The notes: generated by a model from the sequence alone, not told the origin. Shown: positions 1 through 10,134, numbered from the stretch's first letter. The stretch: 64,000 nucleotides of DNA from JAPPHA01 sp965220985 (GCA_965220985.1 OZ244854.1:2170001-2234000); one strand, 5' to 3'. Numbers and translations: made by a program.

Positions 1-426
1 TCGACGATACAGTTCCATTCGTCGGAGATGCTTGAACGTCGGGTCGCGAGCGCCACGAGACTCCCGACGTTCGTCTTCCCACTTCCCAGGTGGGCGGCAC
101 CGTCGTTGTCGAACCGCAATGACGGCTCCTTCCGGATTCCCGTGGCAACTGACCGGTTGAGAGATTGCAACTTGGCCCAAAAGCGTACCTCCCGGCCCGT
201 CATTCGTGATGTGCCAAGACACCCGATGTTCGATCTTGCTTCAGGGAGACTTGTCTGAATCCACGGCAACCGCCCATTGTAGAGAGTGGGCTGATTGCTT
301 GACACATACCGCGATTTTCGGAATGTTGCGGGTTGGGGATGAGAAGCTGCATCAGTCGGTTTTGGGGTCCGCCGACGCAGTCAATTTGAAATGCCGACAA
401 GACATTGCCGGTACAAGGCCATTTGA
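1..426. other. Region upstream of dxs, no gene recognised
   Basis: Short overlapping reading frames on both strands cover this stretch, but none resembles a known family or has a convincing ribosome binding site. It presumably holds the dxs promoter and perhaps the end of a preceding transcription unit. No clear promoter boxes, riboswitch fold or terminator were identified. In many alphaproteobacteria ispA and xseB lie just upstream of dxs; they are not present here. Confidence 0.4.
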
Positions 427-432
427 GTGATC

Positions 433-2370
433 ATGCACGAGACTCCGCTTCTTGACGGGATTCGGCTTCCCGAAGATTTGAGGCGTCTGCCGCCCGCGCA
501 GCTGCACCAACTCGCGCGGGAACTTAGGGCAGAAACCGTTGATGTCGTGTCCGAAACCGGCGGTCACCTCGGAGCAAGCCTCGGGGTGATCGAGTTGACG
601 ATTGCCTTGCACCATTCCTTCGACACGCCAAGGGACAAGATCGTCTGGGATGTCGGACACCAGGTCTACCCGCACAAGATCCTGACCGGGCGGCGTGACC
701 GCATCCGGACACTGAGGCAGGGAGGGGGTCTGTCAGGATTCACCAAGTCTTCGGAAAGCGAATATGATCCATTCGGTGCCGCCCATGCATCGACATCGAT
801 TTCAGCCGCTTTGGGTTTCGCGGTTTCACGCGATCTTCAGAGGCAAGACAACCATGTCATTGCCGTCATTGGCGACGGCGCCCTGACCGGCGGGATGGCC
901 TTCGAGGCGCTCAACAATGCCGGTGCGATGGCCAACAAGCTGATCATCATTCTCAACGACAATGAAATGTCGATCGCGCCTCCGGTCGGCGCGATGTCCA
1001 ACTATCTTTCGCAACTGGTGTCATCGAGGCCATATCTCTCGATCAGGGATCTGGGTCGGTCGCTCAGCGAACATGCCCCGAAAGCGGTTCGCTTTGCTGC
1101 CCGCAAGGCAGAAGGATTCGCCCGAGGCGTTCTGTCCGGCGGGGGCATCTTCGAAGAGTTGGGCCTCTATTACGTGGGTCCGATCGATGGACACAACCTG
1201 GATCACTTGCTCCCGGTCCTGTGCAATGTCCGGGATCATGACCTGAACGGTCCGGTTCTGATTCACGTCGTGACAAAGAAGGGCAAGGGCTATCCGCCTG
1301 CCGAACGATCCAACGACAAGTATCACGGCGTCAGCCGTTTCGATGTTGCCGACGGCACGATGATCAAGGCCAAGTCCAACGCGCCGAGCTATACCAAGGT
1401 GTTTTCCGATGCGCTCATCCGGGAAGCCGAGGCCGACAACCGGATTGTCGCGATCACTGCCGCGATGCCGTCAGGGACCGGCCTCGACAAGTTCGAGGAA
1501 ATCTATCCCGATCGATGCTTCGATGTCGGGATCGCCGAACAGCATGCGGTGACCTTTGCCGGTGGACTGGCCGCCGACGGGATGAAACCGTTCGTGGCAA
1601 TTTACTCGACGTTTCTTCAGCGCGCCTATGACCAGATCGTCCACGACGTCGCGTTGCAGGGGCTCCCGGTACGTTTTGCTCTGGATCGAGCCGGCTATGT
1701 CGGCGCGGATGGACAGACCCACTGCGGGGCTTTTGACATCGCCTACTTGGGCTGCGTTCCCAACATGGTGCTCATGGCCGCGGGGGATGAAGCAGAGCTG
1801 GTGCACATGGTCGCAACGGCGGCAGCATTCGACGATGGTCCTTTGGCAATTCGATATCCGCGCGGCAGCGGAACGGGTGTCAACCTTCCCGACGAGCCGG
1901 TGATCCTGCAACCCGGGAAGGGTCGAGTGGTCAAGGAAGGCGACAGGGTTGCACTTCTGTCTTACGGAGGTCGCCTCTCGGACTGTCTGCTCGCAGCAGA
2001 AGAGCTTGACGCTGACGGCGTTGCGACAACGGTGGCTGATGCTCGATTTGCCAAGCCAATCGATGCGGAACTCGTTCGTCAACTGGCCGAACATCACGAG
2101 GTTCTCGTGACGGTCGAGGAGGGATCGATCGGCGGTTTCTCGACCCAGGTTCTGCAAGTGCTCGTCGCTGACGGCAAACTCGATCGCGGGATCGGTTTTC
2201 GATCCATGTTCATGCCCGATGAATTCCTCGATCACGACACGCCGCAACGCCAAGTCATTCAGGCCGGTCTCGATGCGTCGAGCATCGTTGGCACAGTCAA
2301 GGCCACGCTGCAGGGTGGAGCGATCAAGAAAGCGACCCGGCGAACGCGGTCTCCGAGTCGTTCATCCTGA
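433..2370 (+). CDS. dxs: 1-deoxy-D-xylulose-5-phosphate synthase
   Basis: Cytosolic thiamine-diphosphate enzyme that condenses pyruvate with glyceraldehyde 3-phosphate, the first step of the MEP isoprenoid pathway; DXP also feeds thiamine and pyridoxal synthesis. About 645 residues, the normal family length. The N-terminal part has the conserved DVGHQVYPHK stretch (about residues 71-80) and the ThDP/Mg loop GDGALTGG (about 147-154). The middle transketolase-like pyrimidine domain has the family motif GIAEQHAVTFAGG, followed by a C-terminal transketolase domain. A GTG six bases upstream (427) is in frame; ATG 433 is preferred, but neither has a strong Shine-Dalgarno. A squalene/phytoene synthase at 28 kb uses products of the same pathway. 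Confidence 0.97.
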   Translation: MHETPLLDGIRLPEDLRRLPPAQLHQLARELRAETVDVVSETGGHLGASLGVIELTIALHHSFDTPRDKIVWDVGHQVYPHKILTGRRDRIRTLRQGGGLSGFTKSSESEYDPFGAAHASTSISAALGFAVSRDLQRQDNHVIAVIGDGALTGGMAFEALNNAGAMANKLIIILNDNEMSIAPPVGAMSNYLSQLVSSRPYLSIRDLGRSLSEHAPKAVRFAARKAEGFARGVLSGGGIFEELGLYYVGPIDGHNLDHLLPVLCNVRDHDLNGPVLIHVVTKKGKGYPPAERSNDKYHGVSRFDVADGTMIKAKSNAPSYTKVFSDALIREAEADNRIVAITAAMPSGTGLDKFEEIYPDRCFDVGIAEQHAVTFAGGLAADGMKPFVAIYSTFLQRAYDQIVHDVALQGLPVRFALDRAGYVGADGQTHCGAFDIAYLGCVPNMVLMAAGDEAELVHMVATAAAFDDGPLAIRYPRGSGTGVNLPDEPVILQPGKGRVVKEGDRVALLSYGGRLSDCLLAAEELDADGVATTVADARFAKPIDAELVRQLAEHHEVLVTVEEGSIGGFSTQVLQVLVADGKLDRGIGFRSMFMPDEFLDHDTPQRQVIQAGLDASSIVGTVKATLQGGAIKKATRRTRSPSRSS

Positions 2371-2518
2371 TCCGGCAACGGACAGGAACAGAGGCGAGCA
2401 ATCCATCGGTAGATGTTTCATGAAGGTGGGTGGCTACGGATTTCCAAATGGAGGATTCAGGCAGGAAGTTGCATCCCGTCAGAGCCACGGATCAAGTCAA
2501 CAAGCAAGGAGAGGAACG

Positions 2519-3112
2519 ATGATCAGACCGACATCAGCAAACGCACTGGTCGCGATCGCGACGGCTGCCAGCATAGCCTGTTTGGGGTGGACGAATCCTG
2601 CAAGCGCGGCGCAGTACAGGATCGACCATGCTCACTCGTTCATTCAGTTCAAGACCTCACACATCGGTTTCAGTTGGCTCGTCGGTCGCTTCAATCAGTT
2701 TGACGGCAGCCTGACCTATGATCCGGAAGCTGGCCCAGAGGCACAGTCGATCGAGTTCGAGATCGACACGGCAAGCATCGACTCCAATCACGCCGAGCGC
2801 GACAGGCACCTGCGAGGCCGCGGGTTTCTGAATGTCGACGAGCACCCGACGGCGACCTTTGTCAGCACGGGATTCGAAGGTGATCGGTCGGGCGGCGTTC
2901 TTTCGGGCGATTTGACCTTGCTCGGGACGACGAAGAGCATTTCGTTTGACGTGACGACAATCGGCGAGGGCGAGGACCCTTGGGGCGGATATCGCGTCGG
3001 GTTTGAAGGTCACTATGCGCTTGATCCGACCGAATTCACCGAAGGACGCAGAATGGGGCCTGTATCAGGTGACGTCTTCATCGAGTTGTACATCGAAGCG
3101 ATCAGACAATAG
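2519..3112 (+). CDS. YceI-like family periplasmic protein
   Basis: About 197 residues with a Sec signal peptide: a short charged start, the hydrophobic run NALVAIATAASIACLG, and a likely cleavage near ASAA (about residues 28-31). The mature part begins with YRIDHAHSFIQFKTSHIG, the hallmark of the YceI lipocalin-like fold, which binds isoprenoid-type lipids in characterised members. Later motifs RDRHLRGRGFLNVDEHPTA and GDLTLLGTTKSISFDV are typical. The ATG at 2519 is chosen because AGGAGAGGA precedes it at good spacing; the longer frame back to 2219 overlaps dxs and lacks family similarity. It is followed by a cytochrome b561, the same pairing as E. coli yceI-yceJ. Confidence 0.93.
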   Translation: MIRPTSANALVAIATAASIACLGWTNPASAAQYRIDHAHSFIQFKTSHIGFSWLVGRFNQFDGSLTYDPEAGPEAQSIEFEIDTASIDSNHAERDRHLRGRGFLNVDEHPTATFVSTGFEGDRSGGVLSGDLTLLGTTKSISFDVTTIGEGEDPWGGYRVGFEGHYALDPTEFTEGRRMGPVSGDVFIELYIEAIRQ

Positions 3113-3160
3113 CGCTTTCGGTTCTTGTTCCGAGCAAGGACTCGTGCCGGGCGATCCGTC

Positions 3161-3697
3161 ATGCTCAGGAATTCGGCAACACGCTACGGGTTGATCAGCC
3201 GACTCTTTCATTGGCTGATTGCTGTCCTCATGATCGGGTTGATCGGACTCGGATGGTGGATGGTTCGGCTCGACTACTATGATCCGAACTACGGAGTGGC
3301 ATTGATGCTTCACCGGTCGTTCGGAATGGCGCTGCTCTCGCTCGCATGTCTCCAGATTGCTTGGAAACTCGTTTCACCATCGCCGCCGATTCAGACCGCC
3401 ATAGCCCTCTGGCAACGGATTGCAGCCCGCGGGATGCACGGTCTGCTTCTGCTCCTGATCGTTGCGATTCCCGTCTCGGGTTATCTGCTGACGACCTCGG
3501 CAGGGTCAGGGTTTGTCGTGTTTGGTTTGTTCGATGTTCCGGCCGTGCTGCCTGTGACCGAATCGGTGCGAGACTGGGCGGAAACGGTCCATTATTTCGC
3601 GAGCTACGGTTTGCTTGTTCTTGTCGCCGGTCATTCAGGCGCTGCCATCAAGCATCAGCTTTGGGATGGGGTCGGCACGCTGCGACGGATGATCTGA
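3161..3697 (+). CDS. Cytochrome b561 family protein (YceJ-like)
   Basis: About 178-residue inner-membrane di-haem b protein of the prokaryotic cytochrome b561 family, with four predicted membrane helices. Likely haem ligands are histidines in RLFHWLI (about residue 17), MLHRSFG, MHGLLL and VHYFASYG/VAGHSG. The family moves electrons between the quinone pool and periplasmic acceptors. The start at ATG 3161 puts TRYGLISRLFHWL near the N-terminus as in homologues; an upstream GTG/TTG-type frame from 3125 would add 12 residues. It lies 48 bp after the YceI-like gene, probably in one operon with it; the exact partner function is unproven. Confidence 0.9.
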   Translation: MLRNSATRYGLISRLFHWLIAVLMIGLIGLGWWMVRLDYYDPNYGVALMLHRSFGMALLSLACLQIAWKLVSPSPPIQTAIALWQRIAARGMHGLLLLLIVAIPVSGYLLTTSAGSGFVVFGLFDVPAVLPVTESVRDWAETVHYFASYGLLVLVAGHSGAAIKHQLWDGVGTLRRMI

Positions 3698-4006
3698 AGG
3701 GTCGCCCGGCAACAAGGCAGTTTTTCTGATTCAGGTTCGACCCTCCGGGCCCGACTGTTCAATAGCGACCAATGGCGAGCAATGGTGCAAGACGGCCGGT
3801 TGGCGATTGCGGGGCGACACCACACGACCAGTGGCGCAAATCGTTGCTTGGAAGCGCGTGGTGACAGGGAAGTGACGGCGCGATTGACGCAAATCCACCG
3901 CCAAGAATCCCCACCACCGTGTTTCTGTCAGTACGCCAATGTCACGTCGTGATCGCCAATCAACCTCAAGTGTGCGCCCGCCATTGTCGGCTTGCCCGGA
4001 GACGAG
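3698..4006. other. Convergent intergenic region
   Basis: The cytochrome b561 gene and the minus-strand TonB-dependent receptor converge here. AGGGTCG (3699-3705) and CGACCCT (3738-3744) can pair around a 32-nt loop holding TTTTT; this is a weak candidate for a transcription stop. Nothing else recognisable. Confidence 0.3.
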
Positions 4007-6517
4007 TCAGAACTCGAAGTTCAGGGTCAAGAACGCGGTGCGGCCCCAACTGGCTGTGGTGGGTCCGTCCACCATGGCAGGATTTGCTGTATCGACCGAC
4101 AGACTCTCGTCTGTCAGGTTGAAGACGCCGGCTGTAATGCGCGTGCCTTCAAGACCGACTGGATCCGACCAGCTGATGGTGAGATCGTGACCGGTCCAGG
4201 CCTCGTATTCTCCCGTTCCGCTGCTGTTTTCGAAACCTGAACGGTAGCTGGTTCTCCAGACTGCGGTCAAGCTGCCGTAATTTGCCAGTGCGGAAATGCT
4301 GATGACGTTTTCCGGAGTGGCATAGTTCGACGCGACGTCTCGAATGCGAAGTTCGGCATCGGTGACATGTTGCCAGCTTCCGCGCAAAGCGACCAAACCC
4401 CAACTCGGTCTGAAAGCCCCGCCAACCCAAGCATTGATGCCAGTTACCTCCAAATCAACGACATTGTCGTAGCTTCCATGGATCGTGATGTCGTTTCCGG
4501 TACGTTCGATGCAGTTGGTCCTGTCATCACCCACACACAATGGCAGGTTCTGCATCGACCAGTCAGCCGTGTTCGCGCCTGCGGCGTCGGAGATCGAGTT
4601 CCGATACCATTCCGCCCGAAGGAACAATCGATCGTTGCCGATCTGTCCTCCAACGGCGATTCTCTCGGTTTCCGATGGTTCGAGCGACGATGATCCATTG
4701 GTCAGGCGTTCGACCTGAAGTGGATTGGGACGATCACACTTCCGGGGCGGATCTACTCGGCCAGGGTCACACGTGACGTAGGGGTTGTCGTGCAACCTGC
4801 CATTCAAGGCCAGGAAGGACGGCGCCAACTCGGCGATGCCCAACGAACTGCGCAATGTGATGAGGTCGCTGGCCTTGTACTCGGCCCCGACGAACCACGA
4901 CTGCGTTCGACCCACATCGTCCAGATCGTCGGCGCGCCCCGTCATCCGGAGATCAAGGTCTTCCGTCAATGGCAACAGAAAATCGGTGAAAATTGCACCT
5001 GCCGACCGTTCACCGGAATAGTGAAAACCTCCCGTTCCCAACACCTGCCTCGAATCGTAGGATTCGCCGTCATTCGCGTGGTAGGCCTTGAGTATGTGCT
5101 CTTTCAGCTTGCTTCCTTCGAGACCAACGGACCACGATCCTTGGCGGTTGCCAATCTGCAAGCCCGATCCCTCAAGCGCCAGCCGAGCTTCGAGATACTG
5201 GGACTCGATATCGGTCGCCAGACGCAAGCTGCTGTTCTTGATAGCCTCAAGGTGAGCTTCGGCAGTGGAAAACGGATCTGCGAGGTTGTAGTTTCCGTCC
5301 TTGATTTCCTTTGCGATCGTCGCCTCATGGACGAAGGTATTGCCGTCCTCCGACCCGTCAAAATTGTAGATGCGTAATCGCGCATCATAATGAAGACCTT
5401 CCGCCAGCGGGCCTTCAACGCTCGCCCCGATGTCGAATTGGGTCGTCTTCGTCAGCCAGTCGCGGTTGCCGTGGCTCACGAACCGGTGCGCAACGACGAA
5501 AGCATCATCTGCGTCCGCGATTGTCTCACCGGCAGCATCATTGATTGCTTTGAGCAGGATGTTCTCACCTTGGTCATTTGTCTCGTCAGGAAGTGTAAAG
5601 GTGAAGGACCCGACCGACGGGGCATAGCGGAATTCTGACTCACTTTGGGTCACATTGATGTCGACATGAACATCCGCCGCATCGCCGAATGGCTGATCGA
5701 GATTCAATACGGCGTTTTTCTGTTCGTAGCTGTCGGTGTTCCACATGATGCGGCCGTAGGCAAAACCGCAGCCCTTGTCGCCGTTTCCAATGCCGGGAGG
5801 ATTGACGAGCGGGCCGGTGTAACCGTTTTCAGTGTCGCAGTCCCCAAGTGCCGCCGACCGCACTGTGACCTTTCCTAGAGCGTCCGTCTTGACGACATAA
5901 ATGGTGTTGCCACCAACACTGACATTCTTCGCTTCGCGGAATGTTCCACCTTCTTTCCACGTTGATTGGCTGTGCTCCCGGCTCTGGGCGGTTATCTCCG
6001 CCCGATCGAGGATGTCCACGCCGAGGGTCATGCGCCCATCGCCGACCTCGCCGCCCCACATGACGCTGCCCTGCCAGCCGTCGCCGCCGTCACTTGTCGG
6101 CGCGCGCGCGATTGCTCGCGATTCGAAACCGTCAAGATCGGAGCGCAACACGACATTGATCGCGCCGCGAGTGCCCTGCACGCCGAGGGCGCTACCGCTG
6201 TAGGCAGCAAGGCCATCGCTGTCGAGAACCTCGAGGCGTTCGATCGCCGAAACCGGAAGGGATTCGAGGTTGTGGGAGGTGGTTTTGTAGGGACGACCAT
6301 TGACGAGGACGAACAATGACTGTCCACCGGAGAGGAAATAACGATAGATGCCGGTGTTCAGAAGTTCCTGAAGAGTCTGTGAACCCGTTTGTTCGATGAC
6401 ACTTCGTTCGTAGGTGAAGACGACCCGCGGCTTGGGTGCCAGAGGGCCCGCATCCGCAAAATTCGTACCGACAAGCATGATGGCCGCGAGGCCCAGAACG
6501 AGATTTTTCATCGCCAT
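4007..6517 (-). CDS. TonB-dependent outer-membrane receptor
   Basis: 836 residues, in the normal range for TonB-dependent transporters, which use the proton motive force to import siderophores, vitamins or glycans. An N-terminal signal peptide (MAMKNLVLGLAAIMLVGTNF) is followed by a compact plug domain with the typical VLVNGRPY, SLPVSAIERLEVLDSDG and GAINVVL stretches (about residues 60-125). A long beta-barrel follows, ending in the aromatic TAFLTLNFEF that is the usual outer-membrane insertion signal. The start has GGGAG five bases upstream. The region before the plug is short and no TonB box was confidently recognised. No siderophore or TonB genes are nearby, so the ligand is unknown. Confidence 0.9.
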   Translation of the reverse strand: MAMKNLVLGLAAIMLVGTNFADAGPLAPKPRVVFTYERSVIEQTGSQTLQELLNTGIYRYFLSGGQSLFVLVNGRPYKTTSHNLESLPVSAIERLEVLDSDGLAAYSGSALGVQGTRGAINVVLRSDLDGFESRAIARAPTSDGGDGWQGSVMWGGEVGDGRMTLGVDILDRAEITAQSREHSQSTWKEGGTFREAKNVSVGGNTIYVVKTDALGKVTVRSAALGDCDTENGYTGPLVNPPGIGNGDKGCGFAYGRIMWNTDSYEQKNAVLNLDQPFGDAADVHVDINVTQSESEFRYAPSVGSFTFTLPDETNDQGENILLKAINDAAGETIADADDAFVVAHRFVSHGNRDWLTKTTQFDIGASVEGPLAEGLHYDARLRIYNFDGSEDGNTFVHEATIAKEIKDGNYNLADPFSTAEAHLEAIKNSSLRLATDIESQYLEARLALEGSGLQIGNRQGSWSVGLEGSKLKEHILKAYHANDGESYDSRQVLGTGGFHYSGERSAGAIFTDFLLPLTEDLDLRMTGRADDLDDVGRTQSWFVGAEYKASDLITLRSSLGIAELAPSFLALNGRLHDNPYVTCDPGRVDPPRKCDRPNPLQVERLTNGSSSLEPSETERIAVGGQIGNDRLFLRAEWYRNSISDAAGANTADWSMQNLPLCVGDDRTNCIERTGNDITIHGSYDNVVDLEVTGINAWVGGAFRPSWGLVALRGSWQHVTDAELRIRDVASNYATPENVISISALANYGSLTAVWRTSYRSGFENSSGTGEYEAWTGHDLTISWSDPVGLEGTRITAGVFNLTDESLSVDTANPAMVDGPTTASWGRTAFLTLNFEF

Positions 6518-6719
6518 TCAACTCCCTTGAACAAGTCTGTTTCGAGTTAAGGGGCGTCAAGCGACAAATGCAACCACGAATTGACGGGAAATGGTAAGCA
6601 AGCGCGGCCCGCGAATGAATTTGACCAAAAAAACGGCATCACCTGCCGACGATCACGTACGGTGTATCGTGCCCGCGAATTCGTCGCGTGGCCGGCTCGT
6701 TGCGATCTCTGGTGGGTTG

Positions 6720-6795
6720 TGGTGGGCCCGACAGGATTCGAACCTGTGACCTACTGATTAAGAGTCAGCTGCTCTACCAACTGAGCTACGGGCCC
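6720..6795 (-). tRNA. tRNA-Lys (anticodon CTT)
   Basis: The reverse complement folds as a canonical 76-nt tRNA with encoded CCA. The acceptor stem GGGCCCG pairs with CGGGCCC, the D arm is TAGCTCAGTTGGTAGAGCA, and the anticodon loop CTCTTAA gives CTT. The T arm contains GGTTCGAATCC. It sits alone between the TonB-dependent receptor and the DUF3576 lipoprotein gene, transcribed on the same strand as the receptor. Confidence 0.97.
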
Positions 6796-6934
6796 CCGAT
6801 GGATTCCAGCTATGATTGCATGGGCCGAATGTCAATTGGTCACCAAGCCCGCATTGTCCCCAATTGCTTGTTTACGGGCGTCGGAAAGATGACTAGACAA
6901 TCGCGAATGTGATTTTGGAAATTCGGGACCAGAA

Positions 6935-7426
6935 ATGAAAAGGCAGCTGATTTTGGCGGTGATGTGTTCGGCTTTTCTTGCTGCCTGCGGGTCGGGCGGA
7001 GAGCGAAGCAAGGCCGAGTCGCGTGCCGCAGCGGAGGTTCAGCGCGCGAACGCTCCCGAAGGGTTCCGAGGAGAAGAACGCGAAACCATCTGGGAGCTGT
7101 TCGGAACCAGCGAACCCGAGACCGGTGTCGCAGTCAACCGCTACATCTGGCACGCGGCGCTGGACACCCTCAGTTTCCTTCCCCTCGAGTCCGCCGATCC
7201 GTTCTACGGGACCATGATCTATGGTTGGGGACGGGCGCCGGGTTCGAACCAGGACCACAAGGTCACGGTCCTCGTCTCCGACGCCGCCCTTGACGCGCGG
7301 TCGCTGAAGGTCGCCATCCAGACCCGTCAGGGGCCAGCCAGCACGGCAACCATTCGCGAGGTCGAGAACGCGATACTCACGCGTGCACGGCAACTATGGC
7401 GGGAAGATCCAGCCCGCGTGTCGTGA
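6935..7426 (+). CDS. DUF3576 family lipoprotein
   Basis: 163 residues. The N-terminus is a lipoprotein signal, MKRQLILAVMCSAFLAAC, with the lipobox LAAC and Cys18 as the lipidated residue. The body, including TIWELFG, VAVNRYIWHAALDTLSFLPLESADPFYG and GAIIYGWG-like GTMIYGWG, matches the DUF3576 family of alphaproteobacterial lipoproteins. That family characteristically precedes leuS and lptE, as it does here. Function is unknown; the link to lptE suggests envelope biogenesis (inference). Confidence 0.9.
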   Translation: MKRQLILAVMCSAFLAACGSGGERSKAESRAAAEVQRANAPEGFRGEERETIWELFGTSEPETGVAVNRYIWHAALDTLSFLPLESADPFYGTMIYGWGRAPGSNQDHKVTVLVSDAALDARSLKVAIQTRQGPASTATIREVENAILTRARQLWREDPARVS

Positions 7427-7578
7427 GTCGGAACTCACGGAAGCGGATTCGCTGGGCAGCACGGAAACTCCTGCCGATTGCGGTCTTGCTGCCCTGGAAG
7501 AGTTCACAAAACGAGACATTTCTGGCCCCTCGCGGAAACGCGCGTTCGATGGGCAATCTCTCGTAGGCCAAAAGCACC

Positions 7579-10134
7579 ATGTCCCAGTACAGTCACAAAA
7601 TCGTTGAAACCAAATGGCAGGCCGCATGGAATCACGCGGCCGTCTTCGAAGCCCGCCAAAAGCCCGGAAGTCCGAAATACTACGTGCTCGAGATGTTCCC
7701 GTATCCGTCAGGCCGGATCCACATGGGGCATGTCCGCAACTACACGATGGGAGACGTCGTCGCTCGGTACAAGTCGGTGACGGGACATTCGGTCCTTCAC
7801 CCCATGGGATGGGACGCCTTTGGGCTTCCGGCCGAAAACGCCGCCATGGAAAAGGGGATTCACCCAGGCGAATGGACCTATCAGAACATCGACGACATGC
7901 GGGAGCAGATGAAACCGCTCGGCCTGTCGATCGACTGGAGCCGCGAATTCGCGACCTGCGATCCGGAATACTACGGCATGCAGCAGTCCATGTTCATCGA
8001 CATGATGGAAAAGGGACTCGCGTACCGAAAGAGCGCAACCGTGAACTGGGATCCGGTCGAGAAGACGGTTCTGGCCAACGAACAGGTCGAGAACGGTCGC
8101 GGATGGCGGTCGGGAGCGCTCGTCGAACGCCGTGAACTCACCCAGTGGTTCTTTCGGATTTCCGATTTTGCCGACGAACTGCTCGATGCCATCGACGATC
8201 TTGCCGACTGGCCCGACAAGGTTCGGATCATGCAGCGAAACTGGATCGGCAAGAGCACAGGCCTCCAGTTCCGCTTTCGAACCGTTGGCGCTCCCTCGGG
8301 TTTTGAAGACCTGGAAGTGTTCACGACCCGCCAGGACACCCTGTTCGGCGCGAGCTTTGCGGCGGTCTCATTCGACCACCCGCTGGCGCTCGGTCTCGAG
8401 TCGGATCCCGAAGTGGCTGCCTTCAATCAGGAATGTCGCCGCGGCGCGGTCTCGGAAGAAGACATTGAAAAGGCGGAAAAAAAGGGTTTCCGCACGGAGA
8501 TTCGGGTGCGCCATCCGTTTCTCGAAGGTGTGGAGCTTCCGGTCTTCATTACTAATTTCGTGCTGATGGGATACGGGACCGGCGCGATTTTCGGGTGCCC
8601 GGCCCATGACCGTCGCGACCTCGAGTTCGCTCGGAAGTACGAACTGGACGTGGTTCCGGTCGTCTGTCCGTCTGACGTCGACGCCGCATCCTTCGAGATT
8701 GGCGACGAGCCGTACCTCGGGCCGGGACGGATGATCAATTCCCAATTCCTCGACGGGCTCGAGATCGAGGAGGCGAAGGCCGAGGTCAATCGCAGGATCC
8801 AGGAATCCGGTCTGGGCGAGCCAAAGGTGATGTTCCGTCTGCGAGACTGGGGTGTCTCCCGGCAACGGTACTGGGGTTGCCCGATCCCGGTCGTGCACTG
8901 CGAAGACTGCGGAACCGTTCCCGAGAAAAAGGAGAATCTGCCGGTCGTCTTGCCGAAGGACGTCAGTTTCGAGGGCGGCGGCAATCCGCTCGAACGGCAC
9001 GAGAGCTGGCGCAACGTCCCATGCCCGGTTTGCGGGCGGATGGCGAAGCGCGAGACGGACACGATGGACACCTTTGTCGATTCCAGCTGGTATTTCGTTC
9101 GCTTCACGGCACCGAACGCAGACACGCCAACGGTGAAGGAAGCGGTCGACTACTGGATGAACGTCGATCAGTACATCGGCGGGGTCGAGCACGCGATCCT
9201 CCATTTGCTCTATTCGCGGTTCTTCACCCGGGCCATGCATCTGACCGGTCACCTGCCTGAATCGGCGGGCGAGCCGTTCTCGGCGCTGTTCACCCAGGGG
9301 ATGGTGTGCCACGAAACCTACAACGACAGCGAAGGTCGCTGGCTGTCGCCCAGCGATGTCATCGCGCGGCCTGACGGAGGATTCGAGACCCGTGACGGTG
9401 GTGCCGTCACCGTCGGACCATCGGTCAAGATGTCGAAATCCAAGAAGAACGTAGTCGACCCGCGAGACATCATCGAGACCTACGGGGCTGACACCGCGCG
9501 GTGGTTCATCCTGTCGGATAGCCCGCCGGAGCGGGACGTCGAATGGACCGCGAGCGGAATCGAGGCCGCATCGAGGCACCTGCAACGGGTGTGGCGTCTC
9601 GTCGACTCGGTGGTCGAGGCCGGCGAGGAGACTGCAGGTGCCACCGAGTCCGAAGCCGAGGACGCAGAACTCGAGCGAGCCGTCCATCGCACGATCGACA
9701 GTGTCACGAAGGGGCTTGAGGGCTTCGCATTCAACAAGTCTGTCGCCGCGCTCTACGAATTCACGACAACGCTGTCGCGTTCAGAGGCCTCGGCAAAGAG
9801 CAAGCTGGCGGCCGTCAAGGTGATGGCCCAGCTCATGCAACCGATCACGCCGCATCTTGCGGAAGAAATCTGGGAAATGGCCGGTGGCGAAGGCCTCGTT
9901 GCCGTCAACCCGTGGCCGGTTGCGGATCCTGCCATGCTGATCGACGACACTGTGGTCCTGCCCGTTCAGGTCAACGGAAAACGCAGGGCCGAGGTTCGTG
10001 TCGCGAGAGGATCGAAACAGGACGCGGTCGAGGCACTGGTCCTCGAACTCGAACCGGTCAAGAGGATTCTGGATGGCAGGAAGCCGAAACGTCTGATCGT
10101 TGTTCCAGACAGGATCGTCAATGTGGTGGTGTGA
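7579..10134 (+). CDS. leuS: Leucyl-tRNA synthetase
   Basis: Class Ia aminoacyl-tRNA synthetase that charges tRNA-Leu in the cytosol. 851 residues, normal for bacteria. The HIGH signature appears as HMGH at residues 48-51 within PYPSGRIHMGHVRNY, and KMSKS at 617-621. The CP1 editing domain lies between (about 220-420) with TTRQDTLFGA and GYGTGAIFGCPAHD. A Cys pair typical of the zinc ribbon (CEDCG, CPVCG) is present, as is an anticodon-binding domain near the end. It overlaps the start of lptE by about 14 nt, suggesting one transcript with lptE and holA. Confidence 0.98.
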   Translation: MSQYSHKIVETKWQAAWNHAAVFEARQKPGSPKYYVLEMFPYPSGRIHMGHVRNYTMGDVVARYKSVTGHSVLHPMGWDAFGLPAENAAMEKGIHPGEWTYQNIDDMREQMKPLGLSIDWSREFATCDPEYYGMQQSMFIDMMEKGLAYRKSATVNWDPVEKTVLANEQVENGRGWRSGALVERRELTQWFFRISDFADELLDAIDDLADWPDKVRIMQRNWIGKSTGLQFRFRTVGAPSGFEDLEVFTTRQDTLFGASFAAVSFDHPLALGLESDPEVAAFNQECRRGAVSEEDIEKAEKKGFRTEIRVRHPFLEGVELPVFITNFVLMGYGTGAIFGCPAHDRRDLEFARKYELDVVPVVCPSDVDAASFEIGDEPYLGPGRMINSQFLDGLEIEEAKAEVNRRIQESGLGEPKVMFRLRDWGVSRQRYWGCPIPVVHCEDCGTVPEKKENLPVVLPKDVSFEGGGNPLERHESWRNVPCPVCGRMAKRETDTMDTFVDSSWYFVRFTAPNADTPTVKEAVDYWMNVDQYIGGVEHAILHLLYSRFFTRAMHLTGHLPESAGEPFSALFTQGMVCHETYNDSEGRWLSPSDVIARPDGGFETRDGGAVTVGPSVKMSKSKKNVVDPRDIIETYGADTARWFILSDSPPERDVEWTASGIEAASRHLQRVWRLVDSVVEAGEETAGATESEAEDAELERAVHRTIDSVTKGLEGFAFNKSVAALYEFTTTLSRSEASAKSKLAAVKVMAQLMQPITPHLAEEIWEMAGGEGLVAVNPWPVADPAMLIDDTVVLPVQVNGKRRAEVRVARGSKQDAVEALVLELEPVKRILDGRKPKRLIVVPDRIVNVVV

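Noticed and set aside
1471..2253. 260-codon minus-strand frame inside dxs
   Set aside because: Antisense shadow of a well-recognised gene in high-GC DNA; no family resemblance.
8368..9687. 439-codon minus-strand frame inside leuS
   Set aside because: Shadow frame; leuS on the plus strand has all signature motifs over the same region.
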